This document shows, piece after piece, positions 35,183 to 42,762 of a stretch of DNA of 61,676 nt. The translations under genes were made by a program, and so were the position numbers. Source of the DNA: Acidimicrobiaceae bacterium (GTDB lineage: Bacteria > Actinomycetota > Acidimicrobiia > Acidimicrobiales > RAAP-2); contig PKYK01000080.1 of assembly GCA_003133665.1 (NCBI GenBank), forward strand, positions 1 to 61,676. The letters run 5' to 3'. The notes beneath the pieces were generated by a model. It saw only the letters and a program-made list of their open reading frames with translations. It was not told where the DNA came from and did no database searches. Numbering within the stretch: position 1 is the stretch's first letter; each line of letters opens with the position of its first letter.

Positions 35183-37147
35183 ATGACAATTAGCGCCGAA
35201 CGACCGACAGAAGTTGCGGCCAGTAGCGTGTCGCCCCCTGCCCAGAGCGGGGGGACATCGTGGACCCAGCGTCCGGGCTGGCTGAGCCAGCACGCGGGCA
35301 CCGCAATCATTCTCGCGATCCTGGGTTACCTGCTTGGTCACTGGATGGGCAATGCCATATCGGGCAACTACGACTACATCGCGAATAGCGGACAAAACGC
35401 CATCGCCGACACGTTCGGACTGTCGTTCGGCGTCCTGGGATGGCTGCTGGGCATTGGTGCGTTGAACTACCCGTTGGCCAAACTGGTCGGCAAGGAAGCG
35501 GCGCACGAGGAGACGGTGGAGGGTTGGTCCAAGTACTTCCGCTACAGCCTGGATCACAAGGTGGTGGGACTGCAGTACGTCGTCGGCGTGCTGCTCTTCA
35601 TGTTCACGGGCGGTCTCCTGGCCATGGCGATCCGCACCGAGTTGCTCAGCCCGACGACCCACGTGTTCAGCCCGGACACCTACATCAAGATAGTGAGCGA
35701 GCACGGGACCATCATGATGATGATGGCGACGTCGATCATCGTGGGCCCACTCGGCAACTACCTGGTTCCCTTGATGATCGGGGCCCGACGGATGGCGTTC
35801 CCGCGTATTGAGGCCTTCAGCTTCTGGATCTTCGTCGCCGGCTACGGTGTCATCTTCTCGGCGCTTCCCTACGGTGGCTTCCCGACCGGGTGGACCGGTT
35901 ACGCGCCTCTCCAGACCCAAGCCGGTCCGGGCATGGTCTCCTACCTGCTCGGATTTGCGGTCATCGGCATGGGCATGATGGCGGCCGGATTCAACATCGC
36001 CGTGACGATCATCAACTATCGCGCTCCGGGTATGACGTGGAGCCGCGTGCCGATCTTCGTGTGGTCAATTCTCGCCACCGCCGCCTTGCTGACGCTGGCG
36101 ACACCGGTGCTGTTTGCGGGCGGCCTCTTCGGACTGCTCGACAAGACTGCTCAGACGGCCTTCTACGTGACCGAACACGGCGGTAGCTCGTATCTGTGGC
36201 AGAACCTCTTCTGGTTCTTCGGACACCCCGAGGTGTACATCATGGCGCTGCCGGGCTTTGGCATCGTTGGTGAGATCATGCCGGTGTTCACTCGCAAGCC
36301 GCTCTTCGCGTACAAGGTTGCCGCCGCGGGGATGATCGGCGTGGCGCTGCTGTCCTTCTTCGTGTGGCAACACCACCTCTTCCAGAGTGGCATCAACCCC
36401 GACATGCGACCCCTCTTCATGCTCACCACCGAACTGATCTCGATTCCGACCGGGTTCATCTACCTGGTGGGAATGGGGACCCTCTACAAAGCGAAGATTC
36501 GCTTTGAGGTGCCGATGCTGTTCTGCATGGCCCTCTTCTTCAACTTCTTGATTGGTGGCGTGACCGGTGTGTTCCTGTCCGACGTGCCGGTCAACGTCAC
36601 CGTGCACGGTGGGTTCTTCGTGCTGTCGCACTTCCACTACACGATCATGGGTGGCCTCTTGTTCGCCTTCATGGCCGGACTGTACTTCTGGCTGCCGAAG
36701 ATGACGGGCAAGATGATGAACAAGAAGCTCGGCTTGGTTCACTTCTGGACGATGTTCGTCTTCTTCAATCTGACCTTCTTCCCGATGTTCGTCATTGGAC
36801 TGCTCGGCCAGCCGCGTCGCGTGTTCACCTACGCCAAGAACCTCCAGGGGCTGAACGACTTCTCGTCAATGATGGCCTTCTGCCTGGGTCTGTCGTTCCT
36901 GATCTTCTTCGCGAACTTGATGTGGTCGATGTTCATCAGCCCGGTGAAGGCTCCGGCCAACCCGTGGGAGTCCCTCGGGCTCGAATGGCAGACGGCCAGC
37001 CCGATTCCTGCTCACAACTTTGAGCGGATCCCGGTAATCCTGACCGATCCCTACCACTACAGCGAAGTGGGCGCTCCCGCGCTCGCCGACTTTGGAGATG
37101 GCGGGTTGGTTTCCAGTAATTCGACAACCGGCAGTAGCCCGGCCTAG
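35183..37147 (+). CDS. ctaD: Cytochrome c oxidase subunit I, divergent proton channels
   Basis: 654-aa haem-copper oxidase core. Haem and CuB ligands are all present: H174, H348 with Y352 (H-P-E-V-Y), H397-H398, H483 and H485; E350 of the D-channel end is kept. An ungapped comparison with the mitochondrial sequence puts Arg203 where the D-channel aspartate (bovine D91) should be, Glu210 for N98, Ile426 for the K-channel lysine (K319) and Gly476 for the Mg-site aspartate (D369). Two extra helices precede the usual start (about 38-60 and 78-100), giving around 14. Family A by overall sequence, but functionally atypical. Confidence 0.95.
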   Translation: MTISAERPTEVAASSVSPPAQSGGTSWTQRPGWLSQHAGTAIILAILGYLLGHWMGNAISGNYDYIANSGQNAIADTFGLSFGVLGWLLGIGALNYPLAKLVGKEAAHEETVEGWSKYFRYSLDHKVVGLQYVVGVLLFMFTGGLLAMAIRTELLSPTTHVFSPDTYIKIVSEHGTIMMMMATSIIVGPLGNYLVPLMIGARRMAFPRIEAFSFWIFVAGYGVIFSALPYGGFPTGWTGYAPLQTQAGPGMVSYLLGFAVIGMGMMAAGFNIAVTIINYRAPGMTWSRVPIFVWSILATAALLTLATPVLFAGGLFGLLDKTAQTAFYVTEHGGSSYLWQNLFWFFGHPEVYIMALPGFGIVGEIMPVFTRKPLFAYKVAAAGMIGVALLSFFVWQHHLFQSGINPDMRPLFMLTTELISIPTGFIYLVGMGTLYKAKIRFEVPMLFCMALFFNFLIGGVTGVFLSDVPVNVTVHGGFFVLSHFHYTIMGGLLFAFMAGLYFWLPKMTGKMMNKKLGLVHFWTMFVFFNLTFFPMFVIGLLGQPRRVFTYAKNLQGLNDFSSMMAFCLGLSFLIFFANLMWSMFISPVKAPANPWESLGLEWQTASPIPAHNFERIPVILTDPYHYSEVGAPALADFGDGGLVSSNSTTGSSPA

Positions 37148-37167
37148 TAGCGAGCGGAGAAAACGGC

Positions 37168-37824
37168 ATGACCGATATGTCCAATAAGTCCAGGTCCTAT
37201 AGCGAAACGCCAGAGGAGCGCGAGTTCGAACTGCGCGCTCAGATTGGCTCGACGTGGTCAGGGGGCCGGCTGTTCATTGGGATGTACACGTTCCTCTTGG
37301 CGTCGCTGGCCTTCTCCTACTTCTACTTGCGTTCAGCCAACAACGGACTGCTCTGGCGCCCGAACGGCGTGACCGCTCCGACCAGTTTCGGTTGGGCCAT
37401 CTACTCACTGGGTGTGATGACCGCCCTTCTCGCGATCTTCGGACAGGTTCGCCTCCGCAAGGGCAGCGTCATCGACTGGCAGGTGGCCGGTTGGACGGGA
37501 GTCGCCGGCGGTCTCGTGGCGCTCTTCCTCCAGATTTGGCAGCTGACGACGCTTCCGTTCTATCCCGGCTCGAGTGGCTACGCCTCGACGTTCGTCGGCT
37601 GGGCCGTGATCAACATCGGCACGCTGCTCTTCGGAACGTACTGGCTCGAAACCACCTTGGCCCGTTCCTTGCGCATGCGCAAGGAGATTGGCGGCCCGGA
37701 GCCTGAACTGTCGACCAACCCATCGGCCCGGCTGTTCCGTGCCAACGTGGCGTCGATGACGTACTTCTGGGGATTCGTTGCGCTCAGCAGCACGCTCTTC
37801 CTGGCGATGTTCTACATCCTGTAA
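37168..37824 (+). CDS. ctaE: Cytochrome c oxidase subunit III-like protein
   Basis: 218 aa with about five membrane helices, matching short five-helix subunit III forms. Seen: G-R-L-F-I-G-M-Y-T-F-L-L-A-S-L-A-F-S-Y-F-Y (first helix), G-W-A-V-I-N-I-G-T-L-L-F-G, and a closing helix T-Y-F-W-G-F-V-A-L-S-S-T-L-F. It lies 20 nt after subunit I. Known role: stabilising the catalytic core and proton uptake. Assignment rests on size, topology and gene order. Confidence 0.85.
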   Translation: MTDMSNKSRSYSETPEEREFELRAQIGSTWSGGRLFIGMYTFLLASLAFSYFYLRSANNGLLWRPNGVTAPTSFGWAIYSLGVMTALLAIFGQVRLRKGSVIDWQVAGWTGVAGGLVALFLQIWQLTTLPFYPGSSGYASTFVGWAVINIGTLLFGTYWLETTLARSLRMRKEIGGPEPELSTNPSARLFRANVASMTYFWGFVALSSTLFLAMFYIL

Positions 37825-37900
37825 GAGGGAACGTGCGAACAGCGCAGGACGTGCAGGTCATGTCGTATCGGACGATTGAAAAAGTGAAGGATTGGTGGTG

Positions 37901-38017
37901 ATGATGCAAGCAGTCGATATCTACATCGGGGCCCAGGTGCAGACGATGGTGGTCCTATTGGGCGTGCTGATTGGCGTGCTTCTGTGGGGATTCTTCCAGC
38001 GTCACCCCTCCGAGTGA
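37901..38017 (+). CDS. 38-residue single-helix membrane peptide
   Basis: ATG ATG start preceded by GAAGGATTGGTG; product begins M-M-Q-A-V-D-I-Y-I-G-A-Q and holds one helix (V-V-L-L-G-V-L-I-G-V-L-L-W-G-F-F) before a charged end Q-R-H-P-S-E. Its TGA overlaps the next gene's GTG (GTGA), which argues that it is translated. Position right after subunit III suggests a small accessory oxidase subunit, like subunit IV of bacterial aa3 enzymes or CcoQ-type peptides. Confidence 0.7.
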   Translation: MMQAVDIYIGAQVQTMVVLLGVLIGVLLWGFFQRHPSE

Positions 38018-38847
38018 GTGGGCAGACACCGCAAGGCGGGTCCTCGAGCAACGAGCAGGCGTTCAGGAGTTTCATTGCGGTTCTCGGCTTCGCACTGTGG
38101 ATCATCTTCCTGGTGCCACCGGTGGCTTCGTGGTCGCAGCAGTATGAGTACGCCCAGGCCATCCAGTTCTGTGTCTTTGCGGTACTGACCCCGGCGCTGC
38201 TCGTCGCCGGGGCGCCATGGCGATGGCTCGGACTGGCGTCGCGAGAGCCCCACCTGACAGACGCCGACGGGAAAGTGGTGTCACCCCGCCGACCCCTCTT
38301 CGTCGATCGTCTGGCAATTGCCCGCACGAATCGGCCCGGACATCGACGCGCCTACGTACTCGTCACCGTCTTTTCCCTCACGACGATCTTCTGGCGAGTG
38401 TCGCCGGTGGTTGATTCACTCGTCAGGCACCCGTGGCTTGCGATCATTGAGTCACTGTGCCTGGTGGCGGTCGGTGTGATCCTGTGGCTCGACCTCATCG
38501 AATCACCGCCGCTCAAGCCGAGCACAACGCGCCCCTACCGCATTGGAATGGCCACGGCTTCGATGTGGGTGGTCTGGGTCCTCGCGTATCTTCTGGGGCA
38601 GTCGAACAGCTCCTGGTATCCGGCGTTCCATCACGTGGCCGGCCGTGGCGTCTCGCTCTCGGCCGATCAACAGTTGATCTCCGGAGCGATGTGGCTGCTG
38701 ACCGCTGGCGCGTTCCTTCCGGTGGTGTTCTGGAACCTGGTCCACTGGCTGCAGTCCGAGGAAGACCCCAACGACGAGTTGTACCGTCTGGTTCGCCAGG
38801 AGAAGACCCTCGGGTCGCTTGAGAGCAACGGCGACAGCAACGGCTAG
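38014..38847 (+). CDS. CtaG-family paralogue lacking the conserved histidines
   Basis: 277 aa from GTG 38014, chosen because it overlaps the preceding stop. Six or more membrane helices. It aligns without gaps to the CtaG at 41161 around W-S-x-x-Y ... G-A-P-W and in S-W-Y-P-x-x-x-H-x-x-G / S-A-D-Q-Q. However, the family's H-M-I-E-H is Q48-A-I-Q-F52 here, and the W-H and M-H positions are Arg and Leu. If these histidines bind copper in CtaG, this copy cannot do so in the same way. Probably an oxidase-associated membrane protein derived from CtaG. Confidence 0.7.
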   Translation: MSGQTPQGGSSSNEQAFRSFIAVLGFALWIIFLVPPVASWSQQYEYAQAIQFCVFAVLTPALLVAGAPWRWLGLASREPHLTDADGKVVSPRRPLFVDRLAIARTNRPGHRRAYVLVTVFSLTTIFWRVSPVVDSLVRHPWLAIIESLCLVAVGVILWLDLIESPPLKPSTTRPYRIGMATASMWVVWVLAYLLGQSNSSWYPAFHHVAGRGVSLSADQQLISGAMWLLTAGAFLPVVFWNLVHWLQSEEDPNDELYRLVRQEKTLGSLESNGDSNG

Positions 38848-38910
38848 TCACCGCCGCGTTGTCGTGGCACCGGTGGTCGCGCTGGCGCGTCGGTGTCGCT
38901 CGTCACCGCG

Positions 38911-38936
38911 ACCGTCGCTGAGAGTCCAGCGACGGT
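38911..38936. terminator. Hairpin between convergent genes, probable bidirectional terminator
   Basis: ACCGTCGCTG (38911-38920), loop AGAGTC, CAGCGACGGT (38927-38936): a perfect 10-bp stem lying between the ends of the CtaG-like gene and the opposite-strand gene whose stop begins at 38937. No U-tract is evident, as is common in actinobacteria. Confidence 0.6.
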
Positions 38937-39614
38937 TCAGACACCGGGCAGCGGGGGCAGCACCGGAAGTTTCGGCATGTCGAGAGACACGCCAAGGACC
39001 GCGTTCGCATCCATCACGTCATTGAGTGCGGCCGCTCGGTCCTTTGTCAGGAACGCCTCTTGAACGGCCAGATCGTGCAGTTTCTTGGCGTCGCCGGGGC
39101 GGTTGAAGAGATACAAGATGTCCGAGATTGCGGCGTCGGCGTCATTGGTCATCCACGTCACCACGACCGCCTTCATCTTGTCAATGTTCTTCCCGGCGTT
39201 CGTGTCGAGGACCTGGATGTTGTTGGTCAGGTCGGTGACCGGTGCTCCGGCGAATGAGCAGGAGACCTGGTCCTCGGTGAGCAGCTTTGGCACCTGGGAG
39301 AGATTTGACGACGTCAGCGTTCCCGCTTGCTGTTCCAGGTAGAAGGAAAAAGCCTGCTTTACGGCGAATGCGCACGGGGCAATGTCGGTGTTCACTTCCT
39401 TCATCGTGGCGTTCTGGGCCGATGCATCCTGGGCCTTCGTGATTGGGTGCGGGAGGTCCGAAAGCACCGAGACGGCGACGACAACGACGATGCTGACCGT
39501 GATCAGAAACCAGGGGCGCTTGTACCAGATTGCCTTGATTGAACCGAGTGACGACGCCGCCATTGACGCCGGATCGTAAGAGACCTCGCCTACGCCCCGC
39601 TCATCGTCAATCAC
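38937..39614 (-). CDS. Membrane-anchored hypothetical protein, coupled to Sco
   Basis: 225 aa with a short cytosolic start, one helix (W-F-L-I-T-V-S-I-V-V-V-V-A-V-S-V-L) and an extracytoplasmic helical domain containing two cysteines (A-P-C-A-F-A and V-S-C-S-F-A) likely in a disulfide. GTG start overlaps the sco stop by 4 bases. Unrecognised; the context suggests a partner of the Sco protein in oxidase maturation. Confidence 0.6.
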   Translation of the reverse strand: MIDDERGVGEVSYDPASMAASSLGSIKAIWYKRPWFLITVSIVVVVAVSVLSDLPHPITKAQDASAQNATMKEVNTDIAPCAFAVKQAFSFYLEQQAGTLTSSNLSQVPKLLTEDQVSCSFAGAPVTDLTNNIQVLDTNAGKNIDKMKAVVVTWMTNDADAAISDILYLFNRPGDAKKLHDLAVQEAFLTKDRAAALNDVMDANAVLGVSLDMPKLPVLPPLPGV

Positions 39615-40477
39615 CTGACAAGACTATCCGCCGTCCGGGCTATTCCTACGGCGAACCGGTGGATGTCTGAAGCACCGAGACTGAAGACGCCCATGGTATT
39701 CTCATCGCCGAACGGGACGGCCTGCGCGCGCAGGTTTCCCTTCGCATCGATGAAGTACAGGATGTTGTTGTGGGCTACTTCGCTGGCCTTGACGCCCACC
39801 TTCACCGAGAGCCCGTAATTGATCCAGATTGCGTTCAGCTGGGGAAGGGGACCGGTCAGGAAGTGCACCGATGGCGTCGTGAGCAGGCGCGGGACGCTCA
39901 GAGCGCGAGGCGTGGCGTTGAACTCGAAGTGGTTGGGGTCAGAGTTGACGATGACGAATTCCACCTTCCCCGCCGCGCTGCCCAAGAGGGCCTGGGTCTG
40001 TCTGATCTCTGCGCCCAGCACGGGGCAGACGTCGTTGCAGTTGGCGTTGTAGAAGGTGAGGACGACGACCTTGCCTCGCGCCCCGACGATGCTCCACTTT
40101 CGGTGCGCCTGGTCGTGAAGCGTGAACGGAGCCGCTCGCGCGTTGCCGATCTCCTTCAATCCGATGAAGGCTGAGAGTGATGAGGCGAGTTGCGTGCCGC
40201 TCGGTGTGGTGGGTGTGGTTTGGAGTCTGAAGGCTGTCGTGGTCGTCGTCGATACGCCGATGTTGCCGAAGTAGTGCTCCACGACCCCGCCGCCCAGGCC
40301 CAGCACCACGAAGGCGACGATCATCCACATGACGAATTTCGGCGGCACGGGGGTCCGTCCGGTTCGCATTGCCGCCGCACGATCGGCGCCGGTCAGTGCG
40401 CTGGCGAAGGCGATTGCGCGGTCCTCTTCGGACAGGGTTCCAGGAGAGCTCTGGATGTCGTGGTTGTCGTTTGCCAT
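39611..40477 (-). CDS. Sco1/SenC-family copper chaperone
   Basis: 288 aa. Cytosolic N-tail, one helix (V-M-W-M-I-V-A-F-V-V-L-G-L-G-G-G), then a thioredoxin-like domain with the copper-binding N-C-N-D-V-C-P (C-x-x-x-C) and distal histidine in V-A-H-N-N-I-L-Y-F-I-D. It inserts copper into CuA of subunit II or reduces its cysteines. This is the window's second Sco domain; the other is fused to a membrane protein at 31263. Downstream gene is translationally coupled. Confidence 0.85.
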   Translation of the reverse strand: MANDNHDIQSSPGTLSEEDRAIAFASALTGADRAAAMRTGRTPVPPKFVMWMIVAFVVLGLGGGVVEHYFGNIGVSTTTTTAFRLQTTPTTPSGTQLASSLSAFIGLKEIGNARAAPFTLHDQAHRKWSIVGARGKVVVLTFYNANCNDVCPVLGAEIRQTQALLGSAAGKVEFVIVNSDPNHFEFNATPRALSVPRLLTTPSVHFLTGPLPQLNAIWINYGLSVKVGVKASEVAHNNILYFIDAKGNLRAQAVPFGDENTMGVFSLGASDIHRFAVGIARTADSLVR

Positions 40478-40633
40478 CGCGTCGCCGGCCCCTAGAGATT
40501 TCTGCCAACACTACCGAGACCTGCGTCGGCGGTGTTGTCGACGCGGCCGCGACGCACCAGTTCGCCCTCTTGCGAGCCGGGTGGAGACGAGCCGCGGATT
40601 CTCAGCTATCGAAGTTGACCGGATCCTTCGGAG

Positions 40634-40639
40634 TAGGGT
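40634..40639 (+). promoter_or_regulatory. Leaderless-type -10 box TAGGGT
   Basis: Six nt (GATCGC) before GTG 40646. TTGACC at 40615-40620 is a good -35 hexamer but only 13 nt away. Confidence 0.5.
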
Positions 40640-40645
40640 GATCGC

Positions 40646-41056
40646 GTGGACCGTCTTGAAGGCGTCAATTCCGAGGTGCCGCAAGAAGCACCGTCCAAGG
40701 CGCTCACGGGCGTGGCAGCACTTCGAACCCACCTCACCTTGGCAGCTGGTCTGGGTCTGTGTGTGGCGGCATTCTGGTTTGAGATCGGTCGCGCCGAAGG
40801 TGGTAACTCGTTGAGTTGGGCCTACGTCTTCGAGTGGCCGTTGCTGGGAGTGTTCGGCGTCTACATGTGGTGGAACGTCCTTCATCCCGAGCGAAAGAAG
40901 GGTCGACGGCCCCGCGTCCAGAAGCCCCTCGTGGCGCCTGAGTACGCCGGAATGCTGGCTGCTTGGCAAGAGCATCAGCGTGAACTGGTCGCCTCCCAAG
41001 AGGCCGCTTCGCTCGAAAGCAGCGAACCATCCGAAGAGTCCAAGGGTCCGGAATAA
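40646..41056 (+). CDS. Small membrane protein, paralogue of the 33070 gene
   Basis: 136 aa, two membrane segments, with G-N-S-L-S-W-A-Y-V-F-E-W-P identical to the protein at 33070, plus the same arrangement of a basic helix before and Y-x-W-x-x-L after. The C-terminal tail is longer and ends in Ser/Glu-rich sequence. GTG start with a leaderless box. Upstream of ctaG. Function unknown; the duplicate pair flanks the oxidase genes. Confidence 0.72.
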   Translation: MDRLEGVNSEVPQEAPSKALTGVAALRTHLTLAAGLGLCVAAFWFEIGRAEGGNSLSWAYVFEWPLLGVFGVYMWWNVLHPERKKGRRPRVQKPLVAPEYAGMLAAWQEHQRELVASQEAASLESSEPSEESKGPE

Positions 41057-41160
41057 GTGGTCGCGCGTCCAATCAGGTTCATCGCCACTCGTTGTCGCCC
41101 GGTTTCAAGGCCGTGGCTCAGTTCAGCGAACGGCTCGTCGCGTCGTGATGCGATGGCCCG

Positions 41161-42090
41161 ATGAACTACGTCGCGCACCACTGGACCTGGGACCCCTTCA
41201 TCGTCCTTGTCGTCGGCACCGTGGCCGCTCACGAACTCGGCCTCTCGCGGCTCCGTGGACACTCCGCCGCCGCGCGCATTCGCCGTCGCCGTCGCCACTC
41301 CTACTTCTTCTATTCAGGCATGGCGATGCTGCTCGTGGCAGTCGTTTCACCGATTGACTACTGGTCTTCCAGCTACTTCTTCGTGCACATGATCGAGCAC
41401 CTGCTGATTTCCTTCGCCGCGCCCATTCTGATCGTCGTCGGCGCGCCATGGGTCCCGCTCATGTTCGCACTGCCAGTGGGGCCGCGGCGCGCCGTCGGAC
41501 GCTTCTTCTACCTCAATCCCAAGGCGGAGTTCATTCGAACCCTCGGCCGCCTGACTCGGAATCCGTGGTTCGCGCTTCTTGCGTTCAATGCCGCGATGCT
41601 GCTGTGGCACATACCATCGTGGTTCGAGTATTCGGAGCGGAACAGCGTGGTCCACATCTTCTTGATGCACGGAAGCTTCATCGTCACCGGAGTGCTCTTC
41701 TGGCTGCAGATAATTCCGTCGTACCCGCTGAAGCCGGCCCGAGGCCCGATATGGCAGGCCGGGGCAATCCTGGCTACGAACGTAACGATGACCGTTTTGG
41801 CCATTTCCATGAGCATCCTGACCGCGGTCAGCTGGTATCCGAGCTACGCACACATACCCGGAGTCACCCTCTCACCCTTTGCCGACCAGCAGATCGGTGC
41901 CGCGATTCTGTGGGTCTGTGGCGACTTCTGGGCGTTGCCGGCGCTGTACGTGATCGTTCGAAGGGCGCTCGAGAACGAGGGTTCGCTCTCGAGCGTCTTC
42001 GACCGCATCACCGGGCGAGGGCCCATGCCCACGCTCGCCGAGTTTCACGCGTCGCACTCAACCGGCTCGCCACCGACGGAGGGTCACTAG
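41161..42090 (+). CDS. ctaG: Cytochrome c oxidase assembly protein CtaG (caa3 type)
   Basis: 309 aa, seven or so helices. Conserved histidines in F-V-H-M-I-E-H (H76, H80), L-L-W-H-I-P and H-I-F-L-M-H, plus P-S-Y-A-H-I-P-G and A-D-Q-Q-I-G, are the Caa3_CtaG family pattern. Thought to help build the CuB site of subunit I. Upstream 41057-41160 holds no other gene. Confidence 0.88.
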   Translation: MNYVAHHWTWDPFIVLVVGTVAAHELGLSRLRGHSAAARIRRRRRHSYFFYSGMAMLLVAVVSPIDYWSSSYFFVHMIEHLLISFAAPILIVVGAPWVPLMFALPVGPRRAVGRFFYLNPKAEFIRTLGRLTRNPWFALLAFNAAMLLWHIPSWFEYSERNSVVHIFLMHGSFIVTGVLFWLQIIPSYPLKPARGPIWQAGAILATNVTMTVLAISMSILTAVSWYPSYAHIPGVTLSPFADQQIGAAILWVCGDFWALPALYVIVRRALENEGSLSSVFDRITGRGPMPTLAEFHASHSTGSPPTEGH

Positions 42091-42151
42091 GGCCGCCGCT
42101 CCGCTGATCGCCGCTCCGAGAACATGTTGTCTGCTACCGTGGCGGGTAGTA

Positions 42152-42186
42152 CGTCGTGAAGCGAGTCCCGTGAGGCTCGTACGACG
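42152..42186 (+). promoter_or_regulatory. PyrR-binding RNA hairpin overlapping the pyrR leader
   Basis: AGTCCCGTGAGGCT (42164-42177) fits the PyrR binding-loop consensus ARUCCNKNGAGGYU exactly. It caps a stem GCGAG/CTCGT and, after a GAA bulge, CGTCGT (42152-42157)/ACGACG (42181-42186). The ribosome binding site GGGAGG of pyrR follows at once (from 42186). PyrR bound to UMP would hold this hairpin and block ribosome entry, as described for mycobacterial pyrR. TACCGT at 42135-42140 is a candidate -10. Confidence 0.85.
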
Positions 42187-42195
42187 GGAGGAAGA

Positions 42196-42762
42196 ATGAC
42201 AGAGAATCTTGGCCGGGGCCTGTCCCGGCGCGGTGTGTTCGAGGCTCGGTCGCAGTTGCTGTCCGCGGACGAAGTGGCCCGCGCGGTAACTCGGATGGCC
42301 CACGAAGTCCTCGAGCGCAATAGTCACCACGAGCAGATCGTCGTGATCGGGCTCCAAACGGGCGGTGTCCCCTTCGCCCGACTTCTCGCCAGCACACTCG
42401 CCGACATCGGCGACGCACCGATCTCGCTGGGAATGCTCGACGTCGCCTTCTTCCGCGACGACCTCAGCCGTTATCCGGTGCTCGACGCGACGACGACCTC
42501 GATACCCGTTGACCTCGATGACCGGGTCGTGTTGCTGGTCGACGACGTGCTGTTCACCGGTCGCACGATTCGCGCCGCTCTCAACGCGCTGGCGGAGTGG
42601 GGACGCCCGCGGTCGATCCAACTGGCGGTAATGGTCGACCGAGGGCACCGAGAGCTGCCAATCCGTCCCGACTTCGTCGGAAAGAACCTGCCGACGTCGC
42701 AGCGAGAAGCCATTGTCGCCACGCCTGAGGGCGTCTGGATCGGAACCGAGGAGCCAAGTTGA
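42196..42762 (+). CDS. pyrR: Bifunctional pyr regulatory protein / uracil phosphoribosyltransferase
   Basis: 188 aa. PRPP-binding V-V-L-L-V-D-D-V-L-F-T-G-R-T-I-R-A-A and family motif M-L-D-V-A-F-F-R-D-D-L. It binds pyr mRNA in response to UMP and also converts uracil to UMP. Its own leader contains a matching RNA hairpin. The stop overlaps the TTG start of pyrB. Confidence 0.95.
   Translation: MTENLGRGLSRRGVFEARSQLLSADEVARAVTRMAHEVLERNSHHEQIVVIGLQTGGVPFARLLASTLADIGDAPISLGMLDVAFFRDDLSRYPVLDATTTSIPVDLDDRVVLLVDDVLFTGRTIRAALNALAEWGRPRSIQLAVMVDRGHRELPIRPDFVGKNLPTSQREAIVATPEGVWIGTEEPS

Noticed and set aside
36480..36510. Lys436 or Lys438 as a displaced K-channel lysine of subunit I
   Set aside because: They lie in the loop after the helix, not at the position facing the active site; a model would be needed to revive the idea.
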